Source: Kitasatospora sp. NBC_01287 (GTDB lineage: Bacteria > Actinomycetota > Actinomycetes > Streptomycetales > Streptomycetaceae). Taken from it: a DNA stretch of 64,000 bases. The DNA lies in NCBI RefSeq assembly GCF_026340565.1, contig NZ_JAPEPB010000001.1, forward strand, positions 1,550,001 to 1,614,000, read 5' to 3'. Positions 12,245-21,830 of the stretch are shown one piece after another. A program made the translations under genes and the position numbers. Within the stretch, counting starts at the first letter, position 1. The number at the start of each line of letters is the position of its first letter. Under the pieces are notes generated by a model. The model did no database searches, had not been told where the DNA came from, and worked only from the letters and a program-made list of their open reading frames with translations.

Positions 12245-13456
12245 TCAGTCCTCGGCGGTTTGTCCGGACCCCGAATCGACCCGGGATCCGGTACGTGATT
12301 CGGCCACTGTTCCGTCCGCTGTTCCGGCGGCCGTTCCGTCCGCCGTTCCGGTCGCGGATTCACCCGCTGGTCCGCCGGCTGGTTCGGCCGCGAAGAACTG
12401 CTGCTGCCCCGGCAGCGCCCCGCGACCGGCCGCCAGGTGCGCCGGCGGGGTCAGCCCGAGGTGCTGCCAGGCCGCCGCGGTGGCGACCCGTCCACGTGGG
12501 GTGCGAGCCAGCAGGCCCTCCCTGACCAGGAAGGGCTCGGCCACCTCCTCGACCGTCTCGGCCTCCTCCCCCACCGCGACCGCCAGGGTCGACAGGCCCA
12601 CCGGACCTCCGCCGAAGAGCCGCAGCAGCGCGTTCAGCACCGCCCGGTCCAAGCGGTCCAGCCCCCGTGCGTCCACCTCGTAGACCGCCAGCGCCCGGGC
12701 GGCGATCTCCTGGGTGACCTGGCCGTCGTGCTCGACCTGGGCGTAGTCGCGCACCCGGCGCAGCAACCGGTTGGCGATCCGCGGGGTGCCCCGGGAGCGG
12801 CCCGCGATCTCGGCGGCGCCGCGCGGGTCGATCGCCACGTCGAGCAGCGCGGCCGAGCGGTGCACCACCCGCTCCAGCTCGGCCGGGGCGTAGAACTCCA
12901 TGTGCCCGGTGAAGCCGAAGCGGTCGCGCAGCGGCGGCGGCAGCAGGCCGGCCCTGGTCGTCGCGCCGACCAGGGTGAACGGCGGCAGCTCCAGCGGGAT
13001 CGCGGTGGCGCCAGGGCCCTTGCCGACGATGACGTCGACCCGGTAGTCCTCCATCGCCATGTAGAGCATCTCCTCGGCGGGGCGCGACATCCGGTGGATC
13101 TCGTCGAGGAAGAGCACCTCGCCCTCGGTCAGCGAGGAGAGGATCGCCGCCAGGTCGCCGGCGTGCTGGATGGCCGGCCCCGAGGTGATCCGGATCGGCG
13201 CGTTCAGCTCGGCCGCGATAATCATCGACAAGGTCGTCTTGCCGAGCCCGGGCGGGCCGCTGAGCAGCACGTGGTCGGGCGCGGCACCGCGCTTGCGGGC
13301 GGCCCGCAGCACCAGCGAGAGCTGCTCGCGCACCCGCTCCTGGCCGATGAACTCATCCAGCAGCTTGGGGCGCAGCGCCGCCTCCACCGCCTGGTCCGCC
13401 TCGTCGGCGGCTGCCGCCACCAGGCGGTCGGCGGGGTCGGAGTCGTAGGGACTCAT
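12245..13456 (-). CDS. ruvB: Holliday junction branch-migration ATPase RuvB
   Basis: A 403-aa AAA+ motor that with RuvA drives branch migration in recombinational repair. Walker [10 protein letters not shown] is near residue 67, Walker [10 protein letters not shown] follows, then the sensor segment GATTRAGLL and the C-terminal winged helix ([11 protein letters not shown]). I chose ATG at 13456 ([10 protein letters not shown]), which has GGAG 9 nt upstream. About 50 residues beyond the usual end form a Gly/Thr/Ala/Asp-rich tail encoded by 12-bp repeats (12303-12350), with no known role. Confidence 0.96.
   Translation of the reverse strand: MSPYDSDPADRLVAAAADEADQAVEAALRPKLLDEFIGQERVREQLSLVLRAARKRGAAPDHVLLSGPPGLGKTTLSMIIAAELNAPIRITSGPAIQHAGDLAAILSSLTEGEVLFLDEIHRMSRPAEEMLYMAMEDYRVDVIVGKGPGATAIPLELPPFTLVGATTRAGLLPPPLRDRFGFTGHMEFYAPAELERVVHRSAALLDVAIDPRGAAEIAGRSRGTPRIANRLLRRVRDYAQVEHDGQVTQEIAARALAVYEVDARGLDRLDRAVLNALLRLFGGGPVGLSTLAVAVGEEAETVEEVAEPFLVREGLLARTPRGRVATAAAWQHLGLTPPAHLAAGRGALPGQQQFFAAEPAGGPAGESATGTADGTAAGTADGTVAESRTGSRVDSGSGQTAED
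12303..12350. repeat. In-frame 12-bp tandem repeats in the ruvB tail
   Basis: Four 12-bp units ending in GTTCC on the plus strand encode [16 protein letters not shown] at the RuvB C-terminus. Confidence 0.75.
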
Positions 13457-13496
13457 CAGGGCTGGCTCCAAGTCGACAAGTTGATGAGGTGTCAGG

Positions 13497-13547
13497 TCGG
13501 TCTGCCAGATCGGTCTGCCAGATCGTTCTGTCAGATCGTTCTGGCAG
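13497..13547. repeat. 13-bp tandem repeat between ruvB and ruvA
   Basis: Four units: TCGGTCTGCCAGA twice, then TCGTTCTGTCAGA and TCGTTCTGGCAG. The array fills the roughly 100-bp gap between the ruvA stop and the ruvB start. Confidence 0.8.
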
Positions 13548-13558
13548 CCGTGGCCGTG

Positions 13559-14170
13559 CTACCGGGTCCGGTTGAGGGTCCGCAGCGCCGCCTTGAGCAG
13601 CGCGCCCACATCGGCGGTGGCCTGCGCCTCCGCCTGCGGGGTGACCGCGGCGACCGCGTCCTCGGCCTCGCGCGGCGCGTAGCCCAGGCCGACCAGGGCG
13701 GCGTGCAGTTGCTCGCTCCACGGCGCCGGACCGGCGGCGAGCGGCTTCTGCGCGGGGACGGCGCCGAGCGGGGCGCCCAGCTTGTTCTTGTACTCCAGCA
13801 GCAGCTTGGCCGCCCGGGCCTTGCCGATCCCCGGCACCTGGATCAGCGCCTTCTCGTCCCCGCCGGCCACGGCCAGCCGCAGCGCGTCGGGGCTGTGCAC
13901 GGCCAGCATCGCCTGCGCCACCCGCGGGCCGACCCCGGGCGCGGCCTGCAGGATCTCGAAGGTGGCCCGCTCGTCCTCGTCCGCGAAGCCGTAGAGGGTG
14001 AGCGAGTCCTCCCGGACCACCAGCGAGGTGGCCAGCCGGGCCGGCTCCCCCAGGCGCAGCGCGGCCAGCGTGTTGGGCGTGCACTGCACGGCCATGCCGA
14101 CGCCGCCGACCTCGACGACGGCGCACCCGGCGGCGATGGCCGCCACCGGCCCTTGGACGAAGGCGATCAC
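13559..14170 (-). CDS. ruvA: Holliday junction DNA-binding protein RuvA
   Basis: A 203-aa protein that forms the tetramer holding the four-way junction for RuvB. The N-terminal OB domain starts [11 protein letters not shown] and reaches [14 protein letters not shown]. Tandem helix-hairpin-helix motifs follow ([13 protein letters not shown] and [17 protein letters not shown]). Domain III, which binds RuvB, is at about 150-203 ([16 protein letters not shown]). The GTG start overlaps the ruvC stop by 4 bp (GTGA), so the order of translation is ruvC, ruvA, ruvB. Confidence 0.96.
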   Translation of the reverse strand: MIAFVQGPVAAIAAGCAVVEVGGVGMAVQCTPNTLAALRLGEPARLATSLVVREDSLTLYGFADEDERATFEILQAAPGVGPRVAQAMLAVHSPDALRLAVAGGDEKALIQVPGIGKARAAKLLLEYKNKLGAPLGAVPAQKPLAAGPAPWSEQLHAALVGLGYAPREAEDAVAAVTPQAEAQATADVGALLKAALRTLNRTR

Positions 14171-14787
14171 GGGCGGTACTCCTTGCGGGCGGCAGTACTT
14201 GCGGCAGTACTTGCGGCGGTACTTGCGGCGGTACGGGCAGTGGTGTGAGCGGCGGCAACGGCGGCGCTGCTGGCGGTGTTGGCGCGGGCGAGCGCGGCGG
14301 CGATCTTGTCGGTGGCCGTCCCGCGCCAGATGTGGCAGATCGCCAGCGCCAGCGCGTCGGCGGCGTCGGCGGGCTTGGGCGGCGCGTCCAGCCGCAGCAG
14401 CCTGGTCACCATCGCGGTGACCTGGGCCTTGTCGGCCCGGCCCGAGCCGGTGACGGCGGCCTTGACCTCACTGGGGGTGTGCAGCACCACCGGCAGGCCG
14501 CGCCGGGCGGCGCAGAGCATGGTGACCGCGCTGGCCTGCGCCGTCCCCATCACGGTGCTCACGTTGTGCTGGGCGAAGACCCGCTCGATGGCGACGATGT
14601 CGGGCCGGTACTCGTCCAGCCAGGTCTCCACCCCGTCCTCGATCGCCAACAGGCGGCGCGGCACCTCCTCCTCGGCCGGGGTGCGCAGCACGCCGACCCC
14701 GAGCATGCGCAGCGGCCGGCCCGGCGCGCCGTCGACCACGCCGACGCCGCACCTGGTCAACCCAGGGTCCACACCCAGCACCCGCAC
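14167..14787 (-). CDS. ruvC: Holliday junction resolvase RuvC
   Basis: A 206-aa endonuclease that resolves Holliday junctions. The RNase H-like catalytic acids are visible: D7 in [11 protein letters not shown] in [10 protein letters not shown], and the late pair in [15 protein letters not shown]. The C-terminus beyond about residue 170 is an Ala/Thr/Ser-rich tail built from four 12-bp repeats (14191-14238), so the protein is longer than the usual 170-190 aa. First gene of ruvC-ruvA-ruvB. Confidence 0.95.
   Translation of the reverse strand: MRVLGVDPGLTRCGVGVVDGAPGRPLRMLGVGVLRTPAEEEVPRRLLAIEDGVETWLDEYRPDIVAIERVFAQHNVSTVMGTAQASAVTMLCAARRGLPVVLHTPSEVKAAVTGSGRADKAQVTAMVTRLLRLDAPPKPADAADALALAICHIWRGTATDKIAAALARANTASSAAVAAAHTTARTAASTAASTAASTAARKEYRP
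14191..14238. repeat. In-frame 12-bp tandem repeats in the ruvC tail
   Basis: Four units of GGC(A/G)GTACTTGC encode ASTA repeats just before the RuvC stop. Confidence 0.8.
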
Positions 14788-14886
14788 GCTCCCACCCTTC
14801 GTCAGTCGCGCCGGCTCAGGCCCGACAAGGCCCGATCAGACCCAGTCAGACCCTAGTGCCCGGCTCGGACAGCGCGGACAACGACA

Positions 14887-14919
14887 CCGGCCCGGCGGTC
14901 CAGGGGACCACCGGGCCGG
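14887..14919 (-). terminator. Hairpin terminator after yebC
   Basis: CCGGCCCGGCGGTCC (14887-14901) pairs with GGACCACCGGGCCGG (14905-14919) with one mismatch and a 3-nt loop, 14 nt past the yebC stop. Confidence 0.7.
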
Positions 14920-14932
14920 GGGACGGCTCAGC

Positions 14933-15697
14933 TCACTCGGCGTCGAGCTGCGCGCCCACCTCGTCGGAGATGTCGAAGTTGGCGAAGACGTTCTGCACGT
15001 CGTCGCTGTCCTCCAGCGCGTCGATCAGCTTGAGGATCTTGCGGGCGCCGTCCACGTCCAGCTCGACCTGCATGCTGGGCACGAAGTTGGCGTCGGCCGA
15101 GTCGTAGTCGACGCCGGCGTCCACCAGCGCGCTGCGCACCGCGACCAGGTCGGTGGCCTCGGAGAGCACCTCCAGGGACTCACCGAGGTCGTTGACCTCC
15201 TCGACGTCGAGGCCGGCCTCCAGGACGACCTCCAGGACCCGGTCCTCGTCGACCCCGTCACCCTTGGGGACGACCACCACGCCCTTGCGGTTGAACAGGT
15301 ACGACACCGAGCCCGGGTCGGCCATCGAGCCGCCGTTGCGGGTCATCGCGACCCGCACGTCGGAGGCGGCGCGGTTGCGGTTGTCGGTGAGGCACTCGAT
15401 CAGCACCGCGACACCGTTGGGGCCGTAGCCCTCGTACATGATCGTCTGGTAGTCGGCCCCGCCGGCCTCCAGGCCGCCGCCGCGCTTGACGGCGCGGTTG
15501 ATGTTGTCGATCGGGACCGAGCTCTTCTTGGCCTTCTGGATGGCGTCGTAGAGCGTCGGGTTGCCGGCCGGGTCGGGCCCGCCGGTCTTCGCCGCCACCT
15601 CGATGTTCTTGATCATCTTGGCGAAGAGCTTGCCGCGCTTGGCGTCGATCACGGCCTTCTTGTGCTTGGTGGTAGCCCACTTAGAGTGGCCGGACAT
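14933..15697 (-). CDS. YebC/PmpR-family protein
   Basis: A 254-aa member of the TACO1/YebC family, with the full-length signature [15 protein letters not shown] at the N-terminus, followed by RGGG and the [22 protein letters not shown] motif. Family members have been described as DNA-binding regulators and, more recently, as translation factors helping ribosomes through difficult stretches; the role here is open. The start is ATG at 15697, with AAAGGAG 6 nt upstream. It sits between ruvC and pdxT, as in other actinobacteria. Confidence 0.93.
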   Translation of the reverse strand: MSGHSKWATTKHKKAVIDAKRGKLFAKMIKNIEVAAKTGGPDPAGNPTLYDAIQKAKKSSVPIDNINRAVKRGGGLEAGGADYQTIMYEGYGPNGVAVLIECLTDNRNRAASDVRVAMTRNGGSMADPGSVSYLFNRKGVVVVPKGDGVDEDRVLEVVLEAGLDVEEVNDLGESLEVLSEATDLVAVRSALVDAGVDYDSADANFVPSMQVELDVDGARKILKLIDALEDSDDVQNVFANFDISDEVGAQLDAE

Positions 15698-15776
15698 CAC
15701 CAGCTCCTTTACGTCGCCAAAGGGAAATGAAACAGGGGAGATCCTACCGGTGTCGGAACGGCGCGCCTGGCACCGG

Positions 15777-16406
15777 TCAGGCGCCCGCGGTTTCGAGCGC
15801 CTGCTCGACCATCCGCACGAAGAGGGCGTGCACCCGGTGGTCACCCGTCAGCTCGGGGTGGAACGAGGTGGCGAGCAGGTTGCCCTGGCGCACCGCCACG
15901 ATCCGGCTCTCCGCACCGTCGGCGGCCGGGAGTTCGGCCAGCACCTCGACGCCGGCACCCACCGACTCGACCCAGGGCGCCCGGATGAAGACCCCGTGCA
16001 CCGGCTCGCCCTCGAAGCCCTGGAAGTCGATCGCGGACTCGAAGGACTCGTTCTGCCGGCCGAAGGCGTTGCGGCGCACCGTCATGTCGATGCCGCCGAC
16101 GCTCTGCTGGTCGTCGCGGCCGTCCAGGATCTTCTCGGCCAGCATGATCATGCCCGCGCAGGAGCCGTAGACCGGCAGACCCGCCGCCACCCGCTCGCGC
16201 AACGGCTCCATCAGGCCGAAGGCCAGCGCCAGGTTGGACATCGTGGTCGACTCGCCGCCGGGTATGACCAGGGCGTCGACCTCGGCCAGCTCCTCGGGCC
16301 GGCGCACCGGGCGGGCCAGGGCGTCCGCCTCGGCGAGCGCGATCAGGTGCTCGCGGACATCGCCCTGCAGGGCCAGGACGCCGATCACGGGGGTGCTGGT
16401 GGACAC
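15777..16406 (-). CDS. pdxT: Pyridoxal 5'-phosphate synthase glutaminase subunit
   Basis: A 209-aa glutamine amidotransferase that supplies ammonia to PdxS for vitamin B6 synthesis. The class I triad is visible: Cys in [10 protein letters not shown], and the late His-x-Glu in [20 protein letters not shown] and PGGESTTM are family signatures. The start is GTG at 16406 ([15 protein letters not shown]), preceded by AAGAGGAA. pdxS lies 95 bp upstream on the same strand. Confidence 0.96.
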   Translation of the reverse strand: MSTSTPVIGVLALQGDVREHLIALAEADALARPVRRPEELAEVDALVIPGGESTTMSNLALAFGLMEPLRERVAAGLPVYGSCAGMIMLAEKILDGRDDQQSVGGIDMTVRRNAFGRQNESFESAIDFQGFEGEPVHGVFIRAPWVESVGAGVEVLAELPAADGAESRIVAVRQGNLLATSFHPELTGDHRVHALFVRMVEQALETAGA

Positions 16407-16500
16407 GGTGGCATTCCTCTTTACGTTACGTCGCGGGCGGACACACACGGAGCGGCCCGCCGCACCCACGAGCGCGCGGCGGGCCGGAGGGCGCGGGCTG

Positions 16501-17415
16501 CTACCAGCCGCGGTTGGCGTAGCGCTCGGTCTCGGGCAGGGTGTCGCAGTTGATGCCGACCATGGCCTCGCCCAGGCCGCGGGAGACGTCCGCGATGATC
16601 TTCGGGTCGTCGTAGAAGGTGGTCGCCTTCACCACGGCGGCGGCGCGCTTGGCCGGGTCGCCGGACTTGAAGATGCCGGAGCCGACGAAGACGCCCTCGG
16701 CGCCCAGCTGCATCATCAGCGCGGCGTCGGCCGGGGTGGCCACGCCACCGGCGGAGAACAGCACGACCGGGAGCTTGCCCAGCTGCGCGACCTCCTTGAC
16801 CAGCTCGTACGGGGCCTGCAGGTTCTTGGCCGCGACGTACAGCTCGTTCTCGTCCAGAGTGGCCAGGCGGCGGATGTCACCGTTGATCTGGCGCATGTGG
16901 CGCACGGCCTCGACCACATTGCCGGTGCCGGCCTCGCCCTTGGAGCGGATCATGGCCGCACCCTCGGCGATCCGGCGCAGCGCCTCGCCCAGGTTGGTGG
17001 CACCGCAGACGAAGGGGGTGGTGAAGGCCCACTTGTCGGAGTGGTTGACCTCGTCGGCCGGGGTGAGCACCTCGGACTCGTCGATGTAGTCGACACCGAG
17101 CGCCTGCAGGACCTGGGCCTCGACGAAGTGGCCGATCCGGGACTTGGCCATGACCGGGATGGAGACGGCGTTGATGATGCCGTCGATCATGTCGGGGTCG
17201 GACATCCGGGCCACGCCGCCGTCCTTGCGGATGTCCGCGGGGACCCGCTCGAGGGCCATGACCGCGACGGCACCCGCGTCCTCGGCGATCTTGGCCTGCT
17301 CGGCGTTGACCACGTCCATGATCACACCGCCCTTGAGCTGCTCGGCCATGCCGCGCTTGACCCGGGCGGTACCGATCTGCGGCTGGTCGGCGGAAGCGGG
17401 AGTGCTGGTGGACAC
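16501..17415 (-). CDS. pdxS: Pyridoxal 5'-phosphate synthase lyase subunit
   Basis: A 304-aa TIM-barrel enzyme that builds PLP from ribose 5-phosphate, glyceraldehyde 3-phosphate and ammonia, forming a dodecamer with Pdx[20 protein letters not shown] at the N-terminus, the active-site lysine regions [15 protein letters not shown] and [12 protein letters not shown], and [11 protein letters not shown] all fit. The start is GTG at 17415 ([15 protein letters not shown]), with GTGAGGT upstream. Its first residues repeat those of PdxT. Confidence 0.97.
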   Translation of the reverse strand: MSTSTPASADQPQIGTARVKRGMAEQLKGGVIMDVVNAEQAKIAEDAGAVAVMALERVPADIRKDGGVARMSDPDMIDGIINAVSIPVMAKSRIGHFVEAQVLQALGVDYIDESEVLTPADEVNHSDKWAFTTPFVCGATNLGEALRRIAEGAAMIRSKGEAGTGNVVEAVRHMRQINGDIRRLATLDENELYVAAKNLQAPYELVKEVAQLGKLPVVLFSAGGVATPADAALMMQLGAEGVFVGSGIFKSGDPAKRAAAVVKATTFYDDPKIIADVSRGLGEAMVGINCDTLPETERYANRGW

Positions 17416-17580
17416 GTGAGACCTCACTCGAAGACGAATCGGTGTGCTATCGCCCCATGGTAGGCCGTTCGGGTACCTGATCGATGCGCCACCAAGTCCA
17501 GCCAGGCCAAATCGATACGCCAAACAGGCCGTAGGTCCCGGCCTTCGGGAGCGGCTACGGTACCGCCCGAAGCGGCCGCG

Positions 17581-18126
17581 CTAGGCCGGAGAGCCTTGCG
17601 GCACCAGGGCCGCCGGCGCCTCGTCGTCCATCTCGAAGGCCAGCGGGAACGGTGCCCGCCCGGCCAGTCGGAAGTAGCGCACCAGCCGGTGCGTGCGCAC
17701 CGCGCGAGCCGCGCGCACCGCGTCGTTGTGGAACCGGCGGGCCATCGGCACCCGGCGCACCGCCGAGGTGAGGTCGCGCACCGCGTCCTCGCCGCCGGGC
17801 GCCGCCCGCAGCTCGGCCAGCTGCTCCGGCTCGGCGAAGACCGCGCGCAACGCCTGGCTCAGCTCGCTCTCCGCGACCTCGCGGTGCTCCTCGTCGGCCT
17901 GCCGGGCGGCGTGCGAGGCCTCGTAGAGCACCATCGAGGTGGCGGGGTCGAGCAGCGAGGAGGTGGCGAGCTCCTGCGCCACCGAGGCGCGGCGCAGCAG
18001 CTGCGCGTCCAGGGCGGCGCGGGCGGCGTCGATCCGCGCGTGCAGCCGGTCCAGCCGGCCCGCGGTCCAGCTGAGGTAGACCGCGAAGAGCACCACGGCC
18101 ACCGCGGCCCAGATCCAGGTAGTCAC
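17581..18126 (-). CDS. LemA-like single-span membrane protein
   Basis: A 181-aa protein with one N-terminal membrane helix (about residues 2-20, WIWAAVAVVLFAVYLSW) and a helical domain. RLDRLHARIDAARAALDAQLLRRA and the later ARRFHNDAVRAARAVR with RYFRLAGRAPFP resemble LemA proteins (NRVDNAWAQIDVQLKRR and ARQFYNDAV). LemA function is not established. I chose GTG at 18126; TTG at 18135 is possible and neither has a clear ribosome site. The LemA call is by eye. Confidence 0.65.
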   Translation of the reverse strand: MTTWIWAAVAVVLFAVYLSWTAGRLDRLHARIDAARAALDAQLLRRASVAQELATSSLLDPATSMVLYEASHAARQADEEHREVAESELSQALRAVFAEPEQLAELRAAPGGEDAVRDLTSAVRRVPMARRFHNDAVRAARAVRTHRLVRYFRLAGRAPFPLAFEMDDEAPAALVPQGSPA

Positions 18127-18199
18127 GAGGCGCAACGCTACCGGCCCGCGGCGCCCGCTCCGGTCGGCGTCCCGTCAGGTCAGCGGTCCGTGAGCGGAG

Positions 18200-19384
18200 T
18201 CACACCGGTCGCTCCTGGTCCCGGGCCAGCCCGAGCCGCTCGCGCCAGCTGGTCCGGTCGTCCTCCCGCACCTTGGGCGCGCTGCCGGTGCCGTCGGCGA
18301 CCGTCTCGTAGACCGCCAGGATGTCGGCGCCCACCGTCGACCAGTCGAAGCGCCGCACGTGCGCGGCCGCCGCCGTGCGCAGCTCGGCCAGCCGCACCGG
18401 GTCGTGCAGCAGCCGCACCGCCGCCTCGGCCAGCGCCGCCGGGTCCTCCACCGCGAACAGCTCGCCCGCCCGGCCCTGGTCCAGCACCTGGGCGAACGCG
18501 TCCAGGTCGCTGGCCAGCACCGGGGCCGCCGCCGACATCGCCTCGACCAGGATGATCCCGAAGCTCTCGCCCCCGGTGTTGGGCGCCACGTAGAGGTCGA
18601 CGCTGCGCAGCAGCCGCGCCTTCTCCTCGTCGGTGACCATGCCGAGGAACTCCACCCTGGCCCGCACCTCGGGGGCCGCACCCGCCAGCGCCTCCTCCTC
18701 GTCGCCCTTGCCGGCCACCAGCAGGCGCACCTCGGGGCGGGCCGCGATGATCGCCGGCATCGCGGCGAGCAGCGTCGGCAGGCCCTTGCGCGGCTCGTTG
18801 ATCCGGCCGATGAAGCCGATCGTGCCGCCGGTCCAGCGCGGATCGGCCTCGGCCCCGGCGAAGAAGTCGACGTCCACGCCGTTGGGGATCACCACCGCGT
18901 CCCCGCCCAGGTGCTCGACCAGGGTGCGGCGCGCGTACTCGCTCACGGCGATCCGGGCGCTGATCTTCTCCAGGGCCGGCTGCAGGATCGGCGAGGCCGC
19001 GACCATCGCCCGCGAGCGCGGGTTGGAGGTGTGGAAGGTGGCCACCATCGGGCCGGTCGCCGCCCAGGCGGCCAGTATCGACAGGCTGGGCGAGGTCGGC
19101 TCGTGCACGTGCAGGATGTCGAACTCCCCGTCGCGCAGCCAGCGCCGCACCCGGGTCGCCGAGATGATCCCGAAGCTCAGCCGGGCCACCGAGCCGTTGT
19201 AGGGGACGGCCACCGCCCGGCCCGCCGAGACCACGTAGGAGGGCAGCGCGGACTCGTCGTCGGCCGGGGCCAGCACCGAGACCTTGTGCCCCAGCCCGAT
19301 CAGGTGCTCGGCCAGGTCGCGGATGTGGAACTGCACGCCGCCGGGGACGTCCCAGTCGTACGGGCAGACGATGCCGATCTTCAC
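18200..19384 (-). CDS. pimA: Phosphatidyl-myo-inositol mannosyltransferase PimA-like (GT4)
   Basis: A 394-aa GT-B glycosyltransferase. In mycobacteria the family adds the first mannose from GDP-mannose to phosphatidylinositol at the inner membrane face. The N-terminal domain has the GGVQFHIRDLAEHL acceptor loop and the HVHEP and TFHTS motifs; the C-terminal GT4 domain has NGVDVDFF, GFIGRINEPRKGLPTLL and the donor-binding GGESFGIILVEAMSA. The GTG start overlaps the patA stop (GTGA). Order pgsA-patA-pimA matches the mycobacterial PIM cluster, which supports the specific call. Confidence 0.9.
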   Translation of the reverse strand: MKIGIVCPYDWDVPGGVQFHIRDLAEHLIGLGHKVSVLAPADDESALPSYVVSAGRAVAVPYNGSVARLSFGIISATRVRRWLRDGEFDILHVHEPTSPSLSILAAWAATGPMVATFHTSNPRSRAMVAASPILQPALEKISARIAVSEYARRTLVEHLGGDAVVIPNGVDVDFFAGAEADPRWTGGTIGFIGRINEPRKGLPTLLAAMPAIIAARPEVRLLVAGKGDEEEALAGAAPEVRARVEFLGMVTDEEKARLLRSVDLYVAPNTGGESFGIILVEAMSAAAPVLASDLDAFAQVLDQGRAGELFAVEDPAALAEAAVRLLHDPVRLAELRTAAAAHVRRFDWSTVGADILAVYETVADGTGSAPKVREDDRTSWRERLGLARDQERPV

Positions 19385-20400
19385 GCGCTGTCCCCCGCCT
19401 CGGCGTGCGAGGCCGGCTCGGCGTGCGAGGCCGGCTCGGCGTGCGAGGCCGGCTCGGCGTGCGAGGCCGGGGCGGTCGCCTTCCCGTCCGATGCCTGCTC
19501 CCGCGCGGCAGTTGACGACAGGTCGGCCAGCCAGAAGCGCTGCAGCATGTGCCAGTCCTGCGGATGCTCCGCGATCCCCGCCGCCCAGATGTCCGCCATC
19601 GACTGCGTCATCACCGACTTGGCCGTCTGCCGGTCCAGGTCGGCCGGCACCTCGACGGGCGGATGGATCCGGCCGGCCAGCACCGGCCCGTCGTACCAGA
19701 GGGTCACCGGCAGCAGCGCCGCCCCGGTGCGCTGGGCGAGTGCCGCGGGGCCGGCCGGCATCCGCGTGGTCTCGCCGAAGAACCGCACCGGCAGCCCCGC
19801 CTCGGACAGGTCGCGGTCGCCCACCAGGCAGATCAGCTTGCCCTCGCGCAGCCGCCGGGCCAGCGTGCCGATCACCGAGATGTCGCTGCCGGTCAGCGCC
19901 AGCACCTCCATCCCCAGGCCCTCGCGGTAGGCCACGAAGCGGTCGAAGAGCGACTCCGGCTTCAACCGCTCGGCGACCGTGGTGAAGCCGAGCCCCAGGT
20001 GCCGCACCACCCAGGCGCCGGCCAGGTCCCAGTTGCCCATGTGCGGCAGCGTGACGATCGCGCCCCGCCCGGACTCCAGCGCGGCCACCAGGTGCTCGGT
20101 GCCGTCCACCCGTACCCGGTCCGCGATCTTGCGGTCGTTCCAGACCGGCAGCCGGAAGGACTCCATCCAGTAGCGCAGGTAGGAGCGCATCCCGGCCCGC
20201 GACAGCTCGCGCAGCTCGGCCGGCGAGGCGTCCGGCCGCACCCGCGCCAGGTTCTTCTCCAGCTGGCGCACCCCGCGCCCCTGCCGCCGCCAGGCGACGT
20301 CGGCGATCCTGTCCCCCAGCACCCGCACCGCCGGCTCCGGCAGCAGCTTCAGCACCGCCCAGCCGGCGGCGTACCCGGTCTCGACCAGCTTCTCGCGCAT
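19381..20400 (-). CDS. Phosphatidylinositol mannoside acyltransferase (PatA-like)
   Basis: A 339-aa member of the LpxL/HtrB lysophospholipid acyltransferase family. The HX4D-type motif LPHMGNWD is near residue 119 and supplies the catalytic His and Asp. In mycobacteria the neighbour of pgsA and pimA (PatA) acylates the mannose of PIM; the same position here supports that role. The N-terminus has a hydrophobic stretch (AGWAVLKLL). The last 25 residues are an Ala/Ser/His/Glu repeat (EPASHA) encoded by four 18-bp units. The ATG start lies 9 nt from the pgsA stop. Confidence 0.88.
   Translation of the reverse strand: MREKLVETGYAAGWAVLKLLPEPAVRVLGDRIADVAWRRQGRGVRQLEKNLARVRPDASPAELRELSRAGMRSYLRYWMESFRLPVWNDRKIADRVRVDGTEHLVAALESGRGAIVTLPHMGNWDLAGAWVVRHLGLGFTTVAERLKPESLFDRFVAYREGLGMEVLALTGSDISVIGTLARRLREGKLICLVGDRDLSEAGLPVRFFGETTRMPAGPAALAQRTGAALLPVTLWYDGPVLAGRIHPPVEVPADLDRQTAKSVMTQSMADIWAAGIAEHPQDWHMLQRFWLADLSSTAAREQASDGKATAPASHAEPASHAEPASHAEPASHAEAGDSA
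19401..19472. repeat. In-frame 18-bp tandem repeats in the patA tail
   Basis: Four copies of CGGCGTGCGAGGCCGGCT (the last diverged at its end) encode the EPASHA hexapeptide repeat at the acyltransferase C-terminus. Confidence 0.9.
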
Positions 20401-20409
20401 CGTGCCGCC

Positions 20410-21078
20410 TCAGCTCTCCCCTGCGGTACTGCCGGCCCGCGCCTCAAGGGCCGCGGCTTCGAAGGCCTCCCGGCGCACGGTCAGCATCCGCTGCAGCACC
20501 GTGACCACACTGCCCACCCCGACCAGCCAGAGCGCCACCGGCAGCAACCACTCGACGTACGGCACCCCGAAGGTGTGCAGACCCGCCACCCCGGCCGCCA
20601 CCAGGGTGATCACCAGCCGCTCGGCCCGCTCGACCAGCCCCGACACGTCGCAGGGCAACCCCAGGCTCTCCGCCCGCGCCTTGGTGTACGACACCACCTG
20701 ACCGCTCGCCAGGCAGAGCACCGAGATCGCGCAGAGCAGGTCGTTGTCGCCCTTGCCCGCGTACCAGAGCGCCAGGCCGCCGAAGATCGCCGCGTCCGCC
20801 ACCCGGTCCAGTGTGGAGTCCAGGAACGCCCCCCACTTGTTGGAGGTGCCCGCCTGGCGGGCCATGTTCCCGTCCACCAGGTCGGAGAAGATGAAGAGGG
20901 TGATCGTGATCGTCCCCCAGAAGAACTCCCCGCGGGGGAAGAAGACCAGCGCGCCGGCCACCGAGCCGGCCGTCCCGATCAGGGTCACCGCGTCCGGGCT
21001 CACCCCCCAGCGCAGCAGCAGCGCGGCGAACGGGGTCAGCACACGTGTGAAGAAGGCACGCGCGTATTTGTTGAGCAT
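20410..21078 (-). CDS. pgsA: Phosphatidylinositol phosphate synthase (CDP-alcohol phosphatidyltransferase)
   Basis: A 222-aa multi-span membrane enzyme that condenses CDP-diacylglycerol with inositol 1-phosphate. The full CDP-alcohol motif D-x2-D-G-x2-A-R-x8-G-x3-D-x3-D is present as DLVDGNMARQ...GAFLDSTLDRVAD at about residues 66-96. Six hydrophobic segments are visible. The ATG at 21078 has GGGAAGG upstream. It is the first gene of pgsA-patA-pimA; context rather than the motif alone points to phosphatidylinositol instead of phosphatidylglycerol. Confidence 0.92.
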   Translation of the reverse strand: MLNKYARAFFTRVLTPFAALLLRWGVSPDAVTLIGTAGSVAGALVFFPRGEFFWGTITITLFIFSDLVDGNMARQAGTSNKWGAFLDSTLDRVADAAIFGGLALWYAGKGDNDLLCAISVLCLASGQVVSYTKARAESLGLPCDVSGLVERAERLVITLVAAGVAGLHTFGVPYVEWLLPVALWLVGVGSVVTVLQRMLTVRREAFEAAALEARAGSTAGES

Positions 21079-21238
21079 GGCCTTCCCGACCGCTCCGATC
21101 TCACTTCAGTCAGTCACCGGCGGCCAACAGCAGCGGCAGCACCGGGCGGCCGAGCGGATCAGCCCACCCGGCGTGACCCATGGTATCCAGGCCGCCGGAC
21201 CCGCTCCGCCGCCCCACACCCGATCGGATCACGGCCGG

Positions 21239-21676
21239 TCAGGCCAGGTGCTGCCCGGTCGAACCGCGGCGCGGCAGCGCGCAGGCCGCGGTGCCGCCCG
21301 GCATCCGGTGCCGGTAGCGCGCCACCACCCGGTACACCGCCGCCGCCACCGGCCGCACCGGGGTCAGCCGCAGCACCGCGCCCAGGTAGGCCCAGGCGTT
21401 GCCCGAGCGCAGCAGCAGCTTCGCCACCGCCTGCGCCCCGCCGTACACCTCCCCCGACGGCGTCACCCAGAGCACCTCGCGCTCCGCGCGCTCTCGGGTG
21501 ACCCCCAGCTCCGCGAGGTCGGCGAACTGGAACGGCTGCGCCGTCCACCCGCCCGAGGCCAGTGTCTGACGCAGGTAGCGCTCGGCGATCCGCACGCAGG
21601 AGCTGCAGAACGCGCAGTCCCCGTCGAAGACCAGCACCGGATCGGGGGCCCGGACCAAAGCTTCCTCGGTAACCAT
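21239..21676 (-). CDS. DCC-family thiol-disulfide oxidoreductase (DUF393)
   Basis: A 145-aa protein with the family signature VFDGDCAFCSSCVRI (two Cys in a thioredoxin-like context) near residue 15, ending in a basic YRVVARYRHRMPGG segment typical of DUF393. The biochemical role is not established. I chose ATG at 21676, preceded by AGGATCGG; upstream in-frame starts lack a ribosome site. It is 160 bp upstream of pgsA and may have its own promoter; it is divergent from the 548-aa membrane protein. Confidence 0.85.
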   Translation of the reverse strand: MVTEEALVRAPDPVLVFDGDCAFCSSCVRIAERYLRQTLASGGWTAQPFQFADLAELGVTRERAEREVLWVTPSGEVYGGAQAVAKLLLRSGNAWAYLGAVLRLTPVRPVAAAVYRVVARYRHRMPGGTAACALPRRGSTGQHLA

Positions 21677-21830
21677 GGCACCGATCCTGCCGCATCCGGA
21701 TCGAAGCACCCGCATTCGGGGAAGACTCGCCCCACACCGTCCGGATGACGGTTCTTCAGGAGATCACCGACCTGACAGGTCGGCGGCACGATACCCTGCC
21801 GCTGACAGGGGAGGAGGGGAGGCCGCAGCC

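Noticed and set aside
13497..13547. CRISPR-like array between ruvB and ruvA
   Set aside because: The units are contiguous 13-bp tandem repeats without spacers.
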